The notes under the pieces were generated by a model, which did no database searches, had not been told where the DNA came from, and saw only the letters and a list, made by a program, of their open reading frames with translations. DNA of 42,432 bases from Saprospiraceae bacterium (GTDB lineage Bacteria; Bacteroidota; Bacteroidia; Chitinophagales; Saprospiraceae). The stretch spans positions 1-42,432 of the forward strand of contig JANQQI010000056.1 of the NCBI GenBank assembly GCA_028285085.1, written 5' to 3'. Below are positions 34,951-42,432 of the stretch, piece by piece. How positions within the stretch are numbered: the first letter of the stretch is position 1; every line of letters begins with the position of its first letter. The position numbers and the translations under genes were made by a program.

Positions 34951-35349
34951 CAGATTTTTGACAGTTTAAAGGCGGTAAAATCGAAATTAATGCTTAATAT
35001 TGTAAATCCTTTGAAGATCTATTGTTTTCTATTATTAAGTGATACAAATGCACCCACTCGGTTGCATATATAGATCATTATATTTCCAAATACCACGAAT
35101 GTATAAGCGTCAAGGTACCACCCAAAGGTACTTTTGCCAGCTATTTAAATTACTATACGCCGTTTAATGCGAAAAACGGACAAGTCGGTGGATAATTCAG
35201 CAAAAAACGCATTAAGATTTAACAATATGTTAAATTTTGTTAAATATGTAAGTAATAGTGAAAAAACAGTACCATTCTTAGTGTACGTTCCACACTTTTA
35301 CTAATTTTAACTCAGAAATTATTTTTTAATCTATAAAGTGTATGAACTT
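34951..35349. other. Divergent intergenic region
   Basis: 399 AT-rich bases between the copper/cytochrome gene (minus) and the small T9SS gene (plus). The only clear structure is the inverted repeat with an extra half-site at 35217-35245. I found no exact TAnnTTTG box for either gene. Confidence 0.4.
35217..35245. promoter_or_regulatory. Candidate operator: inverted repeat plus third half-site
   Basis: ATTTAACA-ATA-TGTTAAAT is a perfect 8-3-8 palindrome (35217-35235), and a further TGTTAAAT follows at 35238-35245. Three copies of one half-site upstream of 35350 suggest binding by a dimeric regulator. The regulator is unknown. Confidence 0.45.
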
Positions 35350-36069
35350 ATGAAAAAAATCTACATGTTTTTAGCTTTCGCGCTATGCGCTAGTCTTGCA
35401 ACTGCTCAGGTTGAGGTAACTTTCAACGTCGATATGAACGCTGAGGGTGCTTCTGCTGATGGTATTTTCGTTACAGGTAGCTGGATGGCTGCTGCAGGCC
35501 TCGGTGGTGACTGGCAAGAGCCAGGTTCAAATACTGATGCTCAGTTGACCGATGATGACGGTGATGGTATCTTTACCTTGACTGTTACCATGGCTGCTGG
35601 TGACTACTTCTACAAGTACTCTAACGGTACAGGCTGGCCAAATGCCGAAGCTGGTGGCGGTGGTGATAACTATCAGGCTGATTTGTCTGGCTGCGATGGT
35701 CAGGATAATGGCTATGGTGGATACAACCGTACAGTGACTATCCCAGATCAAGAATCTTACACGTTGGATCTCTTCTCTTTCAACTCTTGCAATATTACTG
35801 TTGATGTGAAGAACTTGTCTACAATCACTGACATCTCTATCGTTCCTAACCCAGCTACTGAGAAGGCAACTGTATTATTCACTAACTTGAATAACGTTGA
35901 TCACAATGTTGTTGTAACGTCTTTGACTGGTCAAGTTGTTGATCAATTCTACAGCGTAAACGGTAACAACCTTGAGATCAATACTTCTGCTTACTCAGCG
36001 GGTATGTACTTCATCACTTTCACTAACGAAAAAGGTGAGCAAGGTACTGAGAAATTGATCGTACGCTAA
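35350..36069 (+). CDS. T9SS protein with carbohydrate-binding-like domain
   Basis: 239 residues from the ATG at 35350 (M-K-K-I-Y-M-F-L, a proper signal peptide ending A-T-A-Q; a GTG at 35338 is in frame but less likely). Residues about 17-150 resemble starch-binding/CBM20-48-like beta-sandwich domains (VEVTFNVDMN, GIFVTGSW, DDDGDGIFTLTVTMAAGDYFYKY). A T9SS type A sorting domain follows (I-V-P-N-P-A-T-E-K-A ... E-K-L-I-V-R). Codon choice is strikingly uniform (GCT, GGT, AAC, ATC and TAC dominate), unlike its neighbours, suggesting high expression. It is followed by tandem hairpins at 36096-36163 and is transcribed alone. Confidence 0.82.
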   Translation: MKKIYMFLAFALCASLATAQVEVTFNVDMNAEGASADGIFVTGSWMAAAGLGGDWQEPGSNTDAQLTDDDGDGIFTLTVTMAAGDYFYKYSNGTGWPNAEAGGGGDNYQADLSGCDGQDNGYGGYNRTVTIPDQESYTLDLFSFNSCNITVDVKNLSTITDISIVPNPATEKATVLFTNLNNVDHNVVVTSLTGQVVDQFYSVNGNNLEINTSAYSAGMYFITFTNEKGEQGTEKLIVR

Positions 36070-36095
36070 TTCGATCTTAACAGATAATACCAAGC

Positions 36096-36163
36096 TGATC
36101 TGGTCTCATTAAAGCCAGATCAACTGAAGAGCCAGATTTGTACAAATCTGGCTCTTGTTTTTT
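36096..36163 (+). terminator. Tandem terminator hairpins
   Basis: First hairpin TGATCTGG / CCAGATCA (36096-36122). Second, AAGAGCCAGATTTG / CAAATCTGGCTCTT (36127-36156), is a nearly continuous 14-bp stem followed by GTTTTTT. The 8-mer AGCCAGAT occurs in both (36113 and 36130), so the two hairpins can also pair in alternative ways. Confidence 0.85.
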
Positions 36164-36276
36164 CGCTCCTACAACCTTTTTCCCTCAATTTCACACTTTT
36201 ATACAAAATAGACTTCCATTCCCTGCGTTTGACTTTGAAATCCAGCAGGGCGCTAGATTATATCACCAAAAAATTG

Positions 36277-36284
36277 TATTTTTG
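36277..36284 (+). promoter_or_regulatory. -7 box of the bamD operon
   Basis: TATTTTTG, an exact TAnnTTTG match, ends 7 bases before the bamD ATG at 36292, so the transcript would have almost no leader. No TTTG at the ideal -33 distance is seen. Confidence 0.55.
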
Positions 36285-36291
36285 CAGCCTT

Positions 36292-37095
36292 ATGAAAAGT
36301 AGGTTTTTTCTATTTCTTTTATTGGGTTCGATAGCAGTGCTGAATAGTTGTAAAAACGAGTTCGAGCGCTTGCGTGCAACCGGCGACGAGGAGACCCTCT
36401 ATCAGAAAGCATTTGAGTATTACGAAGAGGAAGAGTACCTGAAGGCTCAAACGCTTTTTGAACTGATCATTAACAACTTACGTGGTAAAGTGGAAGCAGA
36501 GAAAGTTTACTTCTACTACGCGTACACGCATTATCATCTGAATCGCTTTATTCTGGCGAATTACTATTTCAAAAATTTTGCTAATACCTTCCCCAACAGT
36601 GAATATCGGGAAGAAGCGGATTTTATGGCGGCTTACTCGCATTATGAGATGTCACCCAGTTATCGACTGGATCAGACTTTCACGGAAAAGGCCATCGACG
36701 AATTCCAGATTTTTGCTAATACCTATCCCAATAGTAGTCGACTAGTAAGGGTAAATGCTCTGATCGAGGAGATGCGTGCTAAACAAGAAACTAAAGCCTT
36801 CGCCGAAGCGAAGCTCTACTTCGACTTACGTCAATATCAATCGGCAACCCGTAGCCTGGAAAATATCCTGAAGGACTTCCCGGATACTAAAGAAGCCGAG
36901 CGCATTCGTTATTTAATGGTCAAAGCCACTTTCTTACTGGCTGAAAACAGCGTTTATGCTAAGATGGAAGAACGTTATACCGAAGCAATTCAATACGCTG
37001 AAGTTTTTGTTCGTAAATTTCCTGATAGCAAATATCTGAAGGAGGTGCTGTCGATCAACGAAAGTTCATCTAAAAAAGTAAAAGAGTTATTATAA
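36292..37095 (+). CDS. bamD: Outer membrane assembly lipoprotein BamD
   Basis: 267 residues from the ATG at 36292; the frame is open further upstream but that would run through the promoter box. The N-terminus is a lipoprotein signal with lipobox L-N-S-C (Cys at about residue 20). The rest is five TPR-like repeats of the BamD/YfiO type (YQKAFEYYEEEEYLKAQTLFELII, YYFKNFANTFPNSEYREEADFMAAYSHY, DEFQIFANTYPNS, YAEVFVRKFPDSKY). It acts with BamA at the inner face of the outer membrane to insert beta-barrel proteins. First gene of bamD-rpoZ-coaBC-DUF4835; its stop overlaps the rpoZ start by one base (TAATG). Confidence 0.92.
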   Translation: MKSRFFLFLLLGSIAVLNSCKNEFERLRATGDEETLYQKAFEYYEEEEYLKAQTLFELIINNLRGKVEAEKVYFYYAYTHYHLNRFILANYYFKNFANTFPNSEYREEADFMAAYSHYEMSPSYRLDQTFTEKAIDEFQIFANTYPNSSRLVRVNALIEEMRAKQETKAFAEAKLYFDLRQYQSATRSLENILKDFPDTKEAERIRYLMVKATFLLAENSVYAKMEERYTEAIQYAEVFVRKFPDSKYLKEVLSINESSSKKVKELL

Positions 37096-37448
37096 TGAGT
37101 GATATCAAATCAAAAGTCCAGGGACTGGAACCTAACGTCCAGGCACGTAACATCCAGCAAATGATCAAAGACACCGGCAATATTTATGAGTCGTTGGCGA
37201 TCATTTCGATACGTGCACGTCAAATTTCTGTGGACCTCAAGCACGAATTGCACAACAAGCTCGAAGAGTTTGCCGTCAATTCGGATACGATCGAAGAGAT
37301 TCACGAAAACAAGGAGCAAATCGAGATTTCAAAATTCTACGAACGACTCCCTAATCCGGTATTGATTGCTACGGATGATTATCTGCAGGATGAGATTCAC
37401 CACCATTATCGTGATCAAAAACGTGAAAACTTCGGCGACGAAGCTTAA
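37095..37448 (+). CDS. rpoZ: RNA polymerase omega subunit (Bacteroidota type)
   Basis: 117 residues, the size and position typical of the Bacteroidota omega/Rpb6-like subunit. Recognisable segments are N-I-Y-E-S-L-A-I-I-S-I-R-A-R-Q-I and the acidic C-terminal region with F-Y-E-R-L-P-N-P. It helps assemble and stabilise the polymerase core. The start overlaps the bamD stop (TAATG). It is followed by a hairpin and a possible short leader ORF ahead of coaBC. Confidence 0.92.
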   Translation: MSDIKSKVQGLEPNVQARNIQQMIKDTGNIYESLAIISIRARQISVDLKHELHNKLEEFAVNSDTIEEIHENKEQIEISKFYERLPNPVLIATDDYLQDEIHHHYRDQKRENFGDEA

Positions 37449-37464
37449 TCAACGATATTCTTTC

Positions 37465-37542
37465 ATGGCCACGGCCAACCATCAGGTTCGTAATAAATTA
37501 CGCCACTTGCTGGTTCGCCGTGGCTTTTGTCTATTCTTATGA
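37465..37542 (+). CDS. Possible 25-codon leader peptide before coaBC
   Basis: ATG at 37465, 25 codons, and a TGA at 37540-37542 that overlaps the coaBC ATG (37539-37541) as ATGA. The peptide is basic (several Arg, Lys and His) and ends G-F-C-L-F-L. The same bases form a hairpin (37468-37524). Translation to the end would open the hairpin and deliver ribosomes to the coaBC start. It could equally be a chance ORF across a terminator-like stem. Confidence 0.25.
   Translation: MATANHQVRNKLRHLLVRRGFCLFL
37468..37524 (+). terminator. Hairpin upstream of coaBC (terminator or attenuator)
   Basis: GCCACGGC (37468-37475) pairs with GCCGTGGC (37517-37524); after a C-C mismatch, AACCA pairs with TGGTT. 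The loop is long (29 bases). TTTTG follows and coaBC starts 15 bases later. The T-run is short, so partial termination is more likely than a full stop. Confidence 0.45.
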
Positions 37543-38741
37543 GGCTGGCTGGCAAAAAAATCTTACTTGGTATCTGCGGCAGCATCGCTGCCTACAAAGC
37601 CGCTTTCCTCACCCGACTCCTCATCAAAGCCGGCGCTGAAGTCCAAGTGTTAATGACACCTACGGCCACTTCATTTATCAGCCCACTGACTTTATCGACT
37701 TTATCCAAGCGTCCCGTCCACAGTGAAGTAAGCTCCGAAGAGAGCTGGAATAATCACGTTGAATTAGGCCTCTGGGCCGATGCGATGATTATTGCCCCAA
37801 CCACGGCAACCACTTTGGCCAAACTGGCGCACGGCATCTGCGATAACGTCATCGTGGCTACTTATCTATCCGCGCGTTGCCCCGTTTTCTTCGCCCCGGC
37901 GATGGATCTCGATATGTGGCAACATCCCGCTACGCTGGATAATGTACAACGCCTGCAAAGCTTTGGTAATCATCTGATTCCCGTAGAGCACGGTGAATTA
38001 GCCAGCGGCCTCGTTGGTAATGGCCGAATGGCCGAACCGGAGCATATCGTCAGCCTACTCGAGCAGTGGTTCTCTAATGCACAGGATTTGGAAGGGCAAC
38101 AGGCTTTAGTCACGGCCGGACCAACCTACGAGCCACTCGACCCAGTTCGCTTCATCGGTAATCGCTCCACAGGGAAAATGGGTATCGCTCTGGCACAAGA
38201 GCTGGCACATCGAGGTGCTAGTGTAAAGTTAATCCTCGGCCCAGCCAGCCCTCCCCCAGAACAGGCCGGCATTGAATTAATCCGCGTCCAAACCGCCGCA
38301 GAGATGTACGAAGCAGCGGCTCAACACTTTCCGAGTTGTAACATTGCCGTTTTAGCAGCCGCCGTTGCGGATTACCGCCCGAAGGTCGTGGCTGAACAAA
38401 AAATGAAGAAAAAAGGCGGCGACTTACATATTGAGCTGGAACGTACGGTAGATATTGCCGCGACCCTTGGCCAGCAAAAACAAGCAGGCCAAACCCTCAT
38501 TGGGTTTGCCTTAGAAACCAATAATGAATTAGAACACGCCAAAGGTAAATTAGAGCGCAAAAACTTCGATTTTATCGTCCTTAATTCGCTGCGTGATCAT
38601 GGCGCGGGCTTTGCCCACAATACTAATAAAATCACAATCTTACACCGTAATGGCAATAAGCCGTTATATTTTGAGTTAAAGTCTAAGCGGGCCGTTGCGA
38701 CCGATATTGTGGATCAAATTGTGGGCTTGCAGCAATCATAA
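37539..38741 (+). CDS. coaBC: Bifunctional phosphopantothenoylcysteine decarboxylase/synthetase
   Basis: 400 residues from the ATG at 37539 (an in-frame TTG at 37527 falls just after the hairpin and is less likely). It makes 4'-phosphopantetheine for coenzyme A: CoaB ligates cysteine and CoaC, a flavoprotein, decarboxylates. CoaC half (about 1-175): L-L-G-I-C-G-S-I-A-A-Y-K, the histidine in W-N-N-H-V-E-L, A-P-A-M-D-L-D-M-W. CoaB half (about 180-400): V-T-A-G-P-T-Y-E-P-L-D-P-V-R, N-R-S-T-G-K-M-G, A-A-V-A-D-Y-R-P, G-F-A-L-E-T-N. Third gene in the conserved bamD operon order. Confidence 0.95.
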   Translation: MRLAGKKILLGICGSIAAYKAAFLTRLLIKAGAEVQVLMTPTATSFISPLTLSTLSKRPVHSEVSSEESWNNHVELGLWADAMIIAPTTATTLAKLAHGICDNVIVATYLSARCPVFFAPAMDLDMWQHPATLDNVQRLQSFGNHLIPVEHGELASGLVGNGRMAEPEHIVSLLEQWFSNAQDLEGQQALVTAGPTYEPLDPVRFIGNRSTGKMGIALAQELAHRGASVKLILGPASPPPEQAGIELIRVQTAAEMYEAAAQHFPSCNIAVLAAAVADYRPKVVAEQKMKKKGGDLHIELERTVDIAATLGQQKQAGQTLIGFALETNNELEHAKGKLERKNFDFIVLNSLRDHGAGFAHNTNKITILHRNGNKPLYFELKSKRAVATDIVDQIVGLQQS

Positions 38742-38762
38742 GTTAAAGATCGTTTTAGAAAC

Positions 38763-39668
38763 ATGAAGAAATATTTTTTACTCTTTTCGCTTTTGATCAG
38801 CAGCTTGTATTTACAAGCGCAAGAGTTCAGCTATCAGGTGAACATCAATACTCCGAAATTGCAGACGACCGATCCCCGAGTGTTTGAAACCCTACGGGAG
38901 ACCATGCTGCAATTTTTAAACAATACACGCTGGACGGACGATAATTTCGCGCCGGAAGAGCGCATTCGTTGCAATATCCAATTGACCATCACCGAAGAGC
39001 TTTCTAATAATACGTTCAGCGCCGATATGGCCATTCAAGCGGTTCGTCCGATTTTTGGCAGCTCATCGGAAACGGTGATTTTCACGCACGTCGACAAAGA
39101 TGTCACCTTTTTATACGAGCAGTTCCAACCACTGGAATTTAGCCGAAACACCTTCAATGACAACTTTGCGTCTATCCTCTCATTTTATGTTTATCTGATT
39201 CTTGGCATGGATTACGATTCTTTTTCACCTTTTGGAGGTGAGCCTTATTTTCAGATTGCGAATGACATCCTGAATACGATCCCACCTGGTGTTGCATCCC
39301 AATTTGGAGGCTGGCGCTCACTGGATGGAAATCAAAATAACCGCTACTGGTTGATCGAAAATATTCTTAGTCCGCGTTTCCGTCCCTTCCGTGAGGCCAA
39401 CTACGAATACCATCGCCAAAGCCTGGATTTGATGCACGAGGATGCCAACACGGGACGGGCTTTAATGGTACAGGCGCTAGATAAGGTTTCGAAAGTCAAT
39501 CGTGCTTATCCTAACTCGATGATGATACAGGTGTTTTCTAATTGTAAAGGGAACGAGGTAGTTGAAATTTTCAAGGAAGGCACCCGAGACGAAAAAACCA
39601 AGGTTAAAAATATAATGCAAAAGATAGATGCGGCTAATGCTTCGAAATATCGGGCAATTGGCCGATAA
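38763..39668 (+). CDS. DUF4835 family protein
   Basis: 301 residues with a signal peptide (MKKYFLLFSLLISSLYLQAQ). DUF4835 proteins are Bacteroidota-specific, unknown in function, and regularly found after coaBC. Typical segments here are F-S-Y-Q-V-N-I-N-T-P, FLNNTRWTDDNF, Y-E-Q-F-Q-P-L-E-F and ILGMDYDSFSPFGGEPYFQ. It is expected in the periplasm or at the outer membrane. recN often follows in this order but is absent; the operon ends at the hairpin at 39706. Confidence 0.88.
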   Translation: MKKYFLLFSLLISSLYLQAQEFSYQVNINTPKLQTTDPRVFETLRETMLQFLNNTRWTDDNFAPEERIRCNIQLTITEELSNNTFSADMAIQAVRPIFGSSSETVIFTHVDKDVTFLYEQFQPLEFSRNTFNDNFASILSFYVYLILGMDYDSFSPFGGEPYFQIANDILNTIPPGVASQFGGWRSLDGNQNNRYWLIENILSPRFRPFREANYEYHRQSLDLMHEDANTGRALMVQALDKVSKVNRAYPNSMMIQVFSNCKGNEVVEIFKEGTRDEKTKVKNIMQKIDAANASKYRAIGR

Positions 39669-39705
39669 GCGCTCTGCGCGCAGCTACTTTTGTTAACAGA
39701 ATCCT

Positions 39706-39743
39706 AAAAAAGTGTAGGCCCTGCTGGTTGCTTACACTTTTTT
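39706..39743. terminator. Terminator of the bamD operon
   Basis: AAAAAAGTGTA pairs with TACACTTTTTT around a 16-base loop; the T-run is part of the stem and the trailing sequence. It closes the bamD-rpoZ-coaBC-DUF4835 unit. Confidence 0.8.
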
Positions 39744-39850
39744 CTGATTTTGAGCATTTCATAAATAGAGACAAAATGCTGGCTGAGAACAAGATATGTG
39801 ATAAAGTTAGAACATTTCCAGCAGTCATTTTTTTTAGAAGAAAAGGGATT

Positions 39851-41473
39851 ATGAAAAAATTAATTTGGATTGTAGCCTTAGTGGGATGCTTCTTACCACT
39901 CAATATGATGGCACAGGTCTTATCAAAAGGAGCTCCGGCAAAGATCAGTTGGGGACAAGAATACTCCGAAGCAGGTAGTACCGTCATTCAAAAAACGATT
40001 GAAGATGGCGAACACATCTTTGCGATTCGAGAACGCGCCACAGGTACCATGTTTAACGTTGATACCAAGAAAATCTACTTGGAGCGTTACGATAAAAATC
40101 TTCGATTAAAGAAGTCTAAAGAGTATAAACTCAAATACAAAGGCAAAAATCTGGAGTTTGAGGATTTGATCCGTCTTGGTGGCAATTTATATCTGCTTAC
40201 CTCTTATCACAACAAGAGTAAAAAGATCAATTATTTGTTTTACCAACAGATTAATAAACGCTCCCTAAACATCAATAAGAAGTACACCAAGATATCTGAT
40301 ATACCCACGCGTAGTCAAAACCGGGATGGCTTTTTTGACTTACATATCTCGCGGGATAGCTCCAAGCTACTCATTTACAGTAAACTGCCCTACAAAAAAG
40401 GGACCCCTGAACGCTTTGACCTCCAAGTTTATAATAACCAATTTGAGCTACTTTGGGACAAAGAGATTGCTCTCCCCTACGATGATGAAAATTTCACTGT
40501 AGAAGAATACCGTGTGGACAATAAAGGAAATGTGTATTTGCTCGGTGTGAACTCCAGAGATCGACTGCGTTCCCGATACCGTGGGGCCCCAACTTATCAG
40601 TACACGATTCTGGCTTATACCGAAGGAGGAACGGATTTCGAAGAATACCCAATCAAATTTCGCGACAAGTTTATTACCGATCTGACCTTTCGAGTTGCCG
40701 ATGATGGTAACCTGGTCTGCTCTGGATTCTATTCGGAGAGAAATAGTTCTGGGGTTCGGGGCACCTACTTTTTCCGCCTTGATGCCGAAACGAAAAAGGT
40801 ATATAATAAAAATCTCCACGAATTTGAGTTCAACTTCCGCTCCGAAGATCTTTCTAACCGCCGCAGAGCCAAGGCAGCTAAGGCGGAGAGTAGAGGAGAT
40901 GACGAAAAAGGCGCTGAACTGACCAACTACGAATTGGATCGGCTCATTTTGCGTAGTGATGGTGGCGCTTTGCTCATCGCCGAGCAATATGATGAATTCC
41001 AGCGCCAAGCTGGCATTGATTACTACACCCGGATGTACGGCAATAATAATCTGATGCAGCAAGTCTTTATTTACGATGATATTATTGTGGTAAATATTCG
41101 ACCGAATGGAGAAATTGAGTGGTCGGCGCGTATCCCCAAGCATCAGATGACCATTGACGATAATGGCTATTTTTCATCCTATGCCATGACTATTGTTCGG
41201 GATCGCTTGTTTTTCATTTACAATGACAACGCAAGGAATTACCGTTCCGATCGAAAATCCAATCGTTGGTACAGCTACAATGGTAGTAATTCTATTATTG
41301 TCTTGGCCGAAGTCCGCCGCGATGGTCAGGTGAATACTTATCCTCTGTTCAACAATGAGGATTTGGATATCATTTCGCGGCCGAAAGTCAGCAAACAGAT
41401 CGGCCGACAAGAAATGTTAGTCTACGGTGAACGCGGTCGCCGCTATCGATTTGGTAGTATTACTTTTGATTAG
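39851..41473 (+). CDS. Exported protein of unknown function
   Basis: 540 residues from the ATG at 39851 (M-K-K-L-I-W-I-V-A-L-V-G, signal peptide ending N-M-M-A-Q); the frame is open 41 codons further upstream but those codons overlap the terminator. The mature protein is rich in basic residues and Tyr and shows repeated strand-like units (KIYLERYDKNLRLKKSKEYKL, GNVYLLGVNSRDRLRSRYRG, DDGNLVCSGFYSERNSSG, VVNIRPNGEIEWSARIPKHQ), compatible with a beta-propeller. No T9SS tail, lipobox or catalytic motif is seen. I do not recognise the family. Confidence 0.75.
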   Translation: MKKLIWIVALVGCFLPLNMMAQVLSKGAPAKISWGQEYSEAGSTVIQKTIEDGEHIFAIRERATGTMFNVDTKKIYLERYDKNLRLKKSKEYKLKYKGKNLEFEDLIRLGGNLYLLTSYHNKSKKINYLFYQQINKRSLNINKKYTKISDIPTRSQNRDGFFDLHISRDSSKLLIYSKLPYKKGTPERFDLQVYNNQFELLWDKEIALPYDDENFTVEEYRVDNKGNVYLLGVNSRDRLRSRYRGAPTYQYTILAYTEGGTDFEEYPIKFRDKFITDLTFRVADDGNLVCSGFYSERNSSGVRGTYFFRLDAETKKVYNKNLHEFEFNFRSEDLSNRRRAKAAKAESRGDDEKGAELTNYELDRLILRSDGGALLIAEQYDEFQRQAGIDYYTRMYGNNNLMQQVFIYDDIIVVNIRPNGEIEWSARIPKHQMTIDDNGYFSSYAMTIVRDRLFFIYNDNARNYRSDRKSNRWYSYNGSNSIIVLAEVRRDGQVNTYPLFNNEDLDIISRPKVSKQIGRQEMLVYGERGRRYRFGSITFD

Positions 41474-41482
41474 ATCCAGGCG

Positions 41483-41538
41483 CGATGCAGAAAAATTGTG
41501 GAATTTCATCGATTTTGTAGCGACACATCTCTGCATCG
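41483..41538 (+). promoter_or_regulatory. Leader hairpin upstream of purN
   Basis: CGATGCAGA (41483-41491) pairs perfectly with TCTGCATCG (41530-41538), enclosing 38 bases. It starts 10 bases after the preceding stop and ends 24 bases before the purN ATG. The T-run after it is short (TTTAG). It could be a weak terminator or a leader structure. Confidence 0.35.
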
Positions 41539-41562
41539 TTTAGTGTAATCTGTGAAAATACA

Positions 41563-42141
41563 ATGTCAAAACAAAACCAACACCTTGCGATTTTTGCGTC
41601 GGGCACTGGTAGCAATGCCCGGCAGATCGTAAAATATTTTGAGCAACATCCATCCATTTCGGTGGCTCTCATTATTTCCAATAAAGCTTCGGCCCCTGTA
41701 TTGGAAATGGCCCGCCAAGCGGGCATAGACACTTTAGTCATCGATCGCCCATTTTTCTACGAAAGTGAAGATATTCTAAAAAAATTAGCTGCGTATCCCG
41801 TTGATTTATTGGTATTGGCGGGTTTTTTGTGGTTAATTCCAGGATATCTGGTGCAGGCTTATCCCAATCGGATTGTGAACGTCCACCCTGCTCTACTTCC
41901 CAAATACGGTGGAAAAGGCATGTACGGCATGCATGTCCATCGAGCGGTGAAAGCAGCAGGAGAAGCTGAGAGTGGTATGACCATCCACTTTGTCAACGAA
42001 CACTACGATGAAGGAGCAGTCATTTTTCAGGCGCGCTGCGCGCTAAGCCCGAAAGACGATGCCGAGCAAATTGCTGCTAAGGTATTGGCATTAGAACACC
42101 ATCATTTTGCACCAGTTATCGAACAAGTACTGGCAAAATAG
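41563..42141 (+). CDS. purN: Phosphoribosylglycinamide formyltransferase
   Basis: 192 residues, normal length. It transfers a formyl group from 10-formyltetrahydrofolate to GAR in purine synthesis. Visible: the phosphate-binding loop A-S-G-T-G-S-N-A-R at 12-20, L-V-L-A-G-F-L-W-L-I-P near 83-93, and the catalytic set N106 and H108 in I-V-N-V-H-P-A-L-L-P-K-Y, with D149 in E-H-Y-D-E-G. There are no other purine genes nearby. Confidence 0.95.
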   Translation: MSKQNQHLAIFASGTGSNARQIVKYFEQHPSISVALIISNKASAPVLEMARQAGIDTLVIDRPFFYESEDILKKLAAYPVDLLVLAGFLWLIPGYLVQAYPNRIVNVHPALLPKYGGKGMYGMHVHRAVKAAGEAESGMTIHFVNEHYDEGAVIFQARCALSPKDDAEQIAAKVLALEHHHFAPVIEQVLAK

Positions 42142-42180
42142 TGCTAACCAGTCAACGCTTGCCAGTTGCCGTTTTTATTT
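42129..42180 (+). terminator. Terminator at the end of purN
   Basis: ACTGGCAA (42129-42136, inside the last purN codons) pairs with TTGCCAGT (42159-42166); TGCCG then TTTTTATTTT follows. The loop of 22 bases contains the purN stop. Confidence 0.5.
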
Positions 42181-42200
42181 TGAAAATATCAAATGGATAT

Positions 42201-42432
42201 ATGAATTGCCGATGGTTAATGCTCGTGCTGGCATGCTGCTTTGTGAGTAGCGCCGCTGCTCAAAAGATGAGTTGGAAAAAACATCTCAAAGTTGCTGAGG
42301 AAGCACTCAAAGATGGCGCACTTGAACGCGCCGCTCAACACTTCCAGAGTGCTTGGCAGCAAAAGAAAAGTAAACCCGAATTAGCCTATCGGGCCGGTAG
42401 CTGTTTGCTACAATTACGGGACTACCGGCAAG
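42201..42432 (+). CDS. Exported TPR protein, 3' partial
   Basis: The ATG at 42201 opens a frame that runs off the right edge (77 complete codons). The protein has a signal peptide (M-N-C-R-W-L-M-L-V-L-A-C-C-F-V-S-S-A-A-A-Q) followed by TPR-like helices (KHLKVAEEALKDGALERAAQHFQSAWQQK, AYRAGSCLLQLRDYR). Such an N-terminus is common in TPR-propeller-OmpA proteins such as the T9SS component PorE, but the rest is missing, so no function is assigned. Confidence 0.65.
   Translation, partial: MNCRWLMLVLACCFVSSAAAQKMSWKKHLKVAEEALKDGALERAAQHFQSAWQQKKSKPELAYRAGSCLLQLRDYRQ

Noticed and set aside
40448-41143. 231-codon ORF antisense to the 540-residue exported protein
   Set aside because: The sense frame has a signal peptide and even codon use; the antisense frame has no domain.

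Overview
The window comes from a free-living Bacteroidota, most likely class Saprospiria (Lewinella/Haliscomenobacter-like). The signs are several T9SS C-terminal sorting tails, gliding-type CHU_C C-termini, TAnnTTTG promoter boxes, the Bacteroidota gene order bamD-rpoZ-coaBC-DUF4835, and a PSD1/DUF1501 polymer-degrader-type cluster. The assignment is by content only. I see no rRNA, tRNA, CRISPR array, insertion sequence or prophage.

Layout. (1) 1-6228: a tight plus-strand operon of a DUF1549-LamG-DUF1553 protein (5' end cut off by the window), a Tat-exported DUF1501 protein, a DUF2231/cytochrome c/LRR membrane protein and a Tat-exported NHL beta-propeller. (2) 6262-8944, minus: a membrane-anchored GH3 glycosidase with a CRP-like palindrome upstream, and a stand-alone RibD-type deaminase. 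(3) 9084-19330: an accessory block with two T9SS cargo proteins, an exported TPR-CHAT protein, a T9SS-tagged S8 (subtilisin-like) protease, a sigma-70-like factor and a membrane-anchored TPR protein overlapping it. (4) 19634-28348: housekeeping genes pcm, a phosphohexomutase, a JmjC/cupin protein, ftsK and lolA, with an ABC transporter pair on the opposite strand between ftsK and lolA. (5) 28483-32250: fdhD, a small protein and an FdhF/YdeP-type molybdoenzyme. (6) 32566-36069: an orphan small protein, a cytochrome c/PHM-like copper protein with a T9SS tail, and a codon-biased T9SS carbohydrate-binding-like protein. (7) 36292-39668: the bamD-rpoZ-coaBC-DUF4835 operon. (8) 39851-end: an unknown exported protein, purN and the start of a TPR protein.

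The most interesting find is in block 3. One bipartite promoter-like motif, GTCACGTTTTT-N11-(C/T)TTATAGG(G/A), occurs three times with identical spacing: in front of the sigma gene itself, divergently in front of the S8 protease gene, and about 8 kb away in front of the two T9SS cargo genes. Read as -35 GTCACG, a 17-bp spacer and -10 TTATAGG, it looks like the recognition sequence of the local sigma factor. That would define an autoregulated secretion/protease regulon, probably held in check by the membrane TPR protein, with an exported TPR-CHAT protease as a possible activator. Promoter function and all regulatory links are inference; the motif and its spacing are read directly from the sequence.
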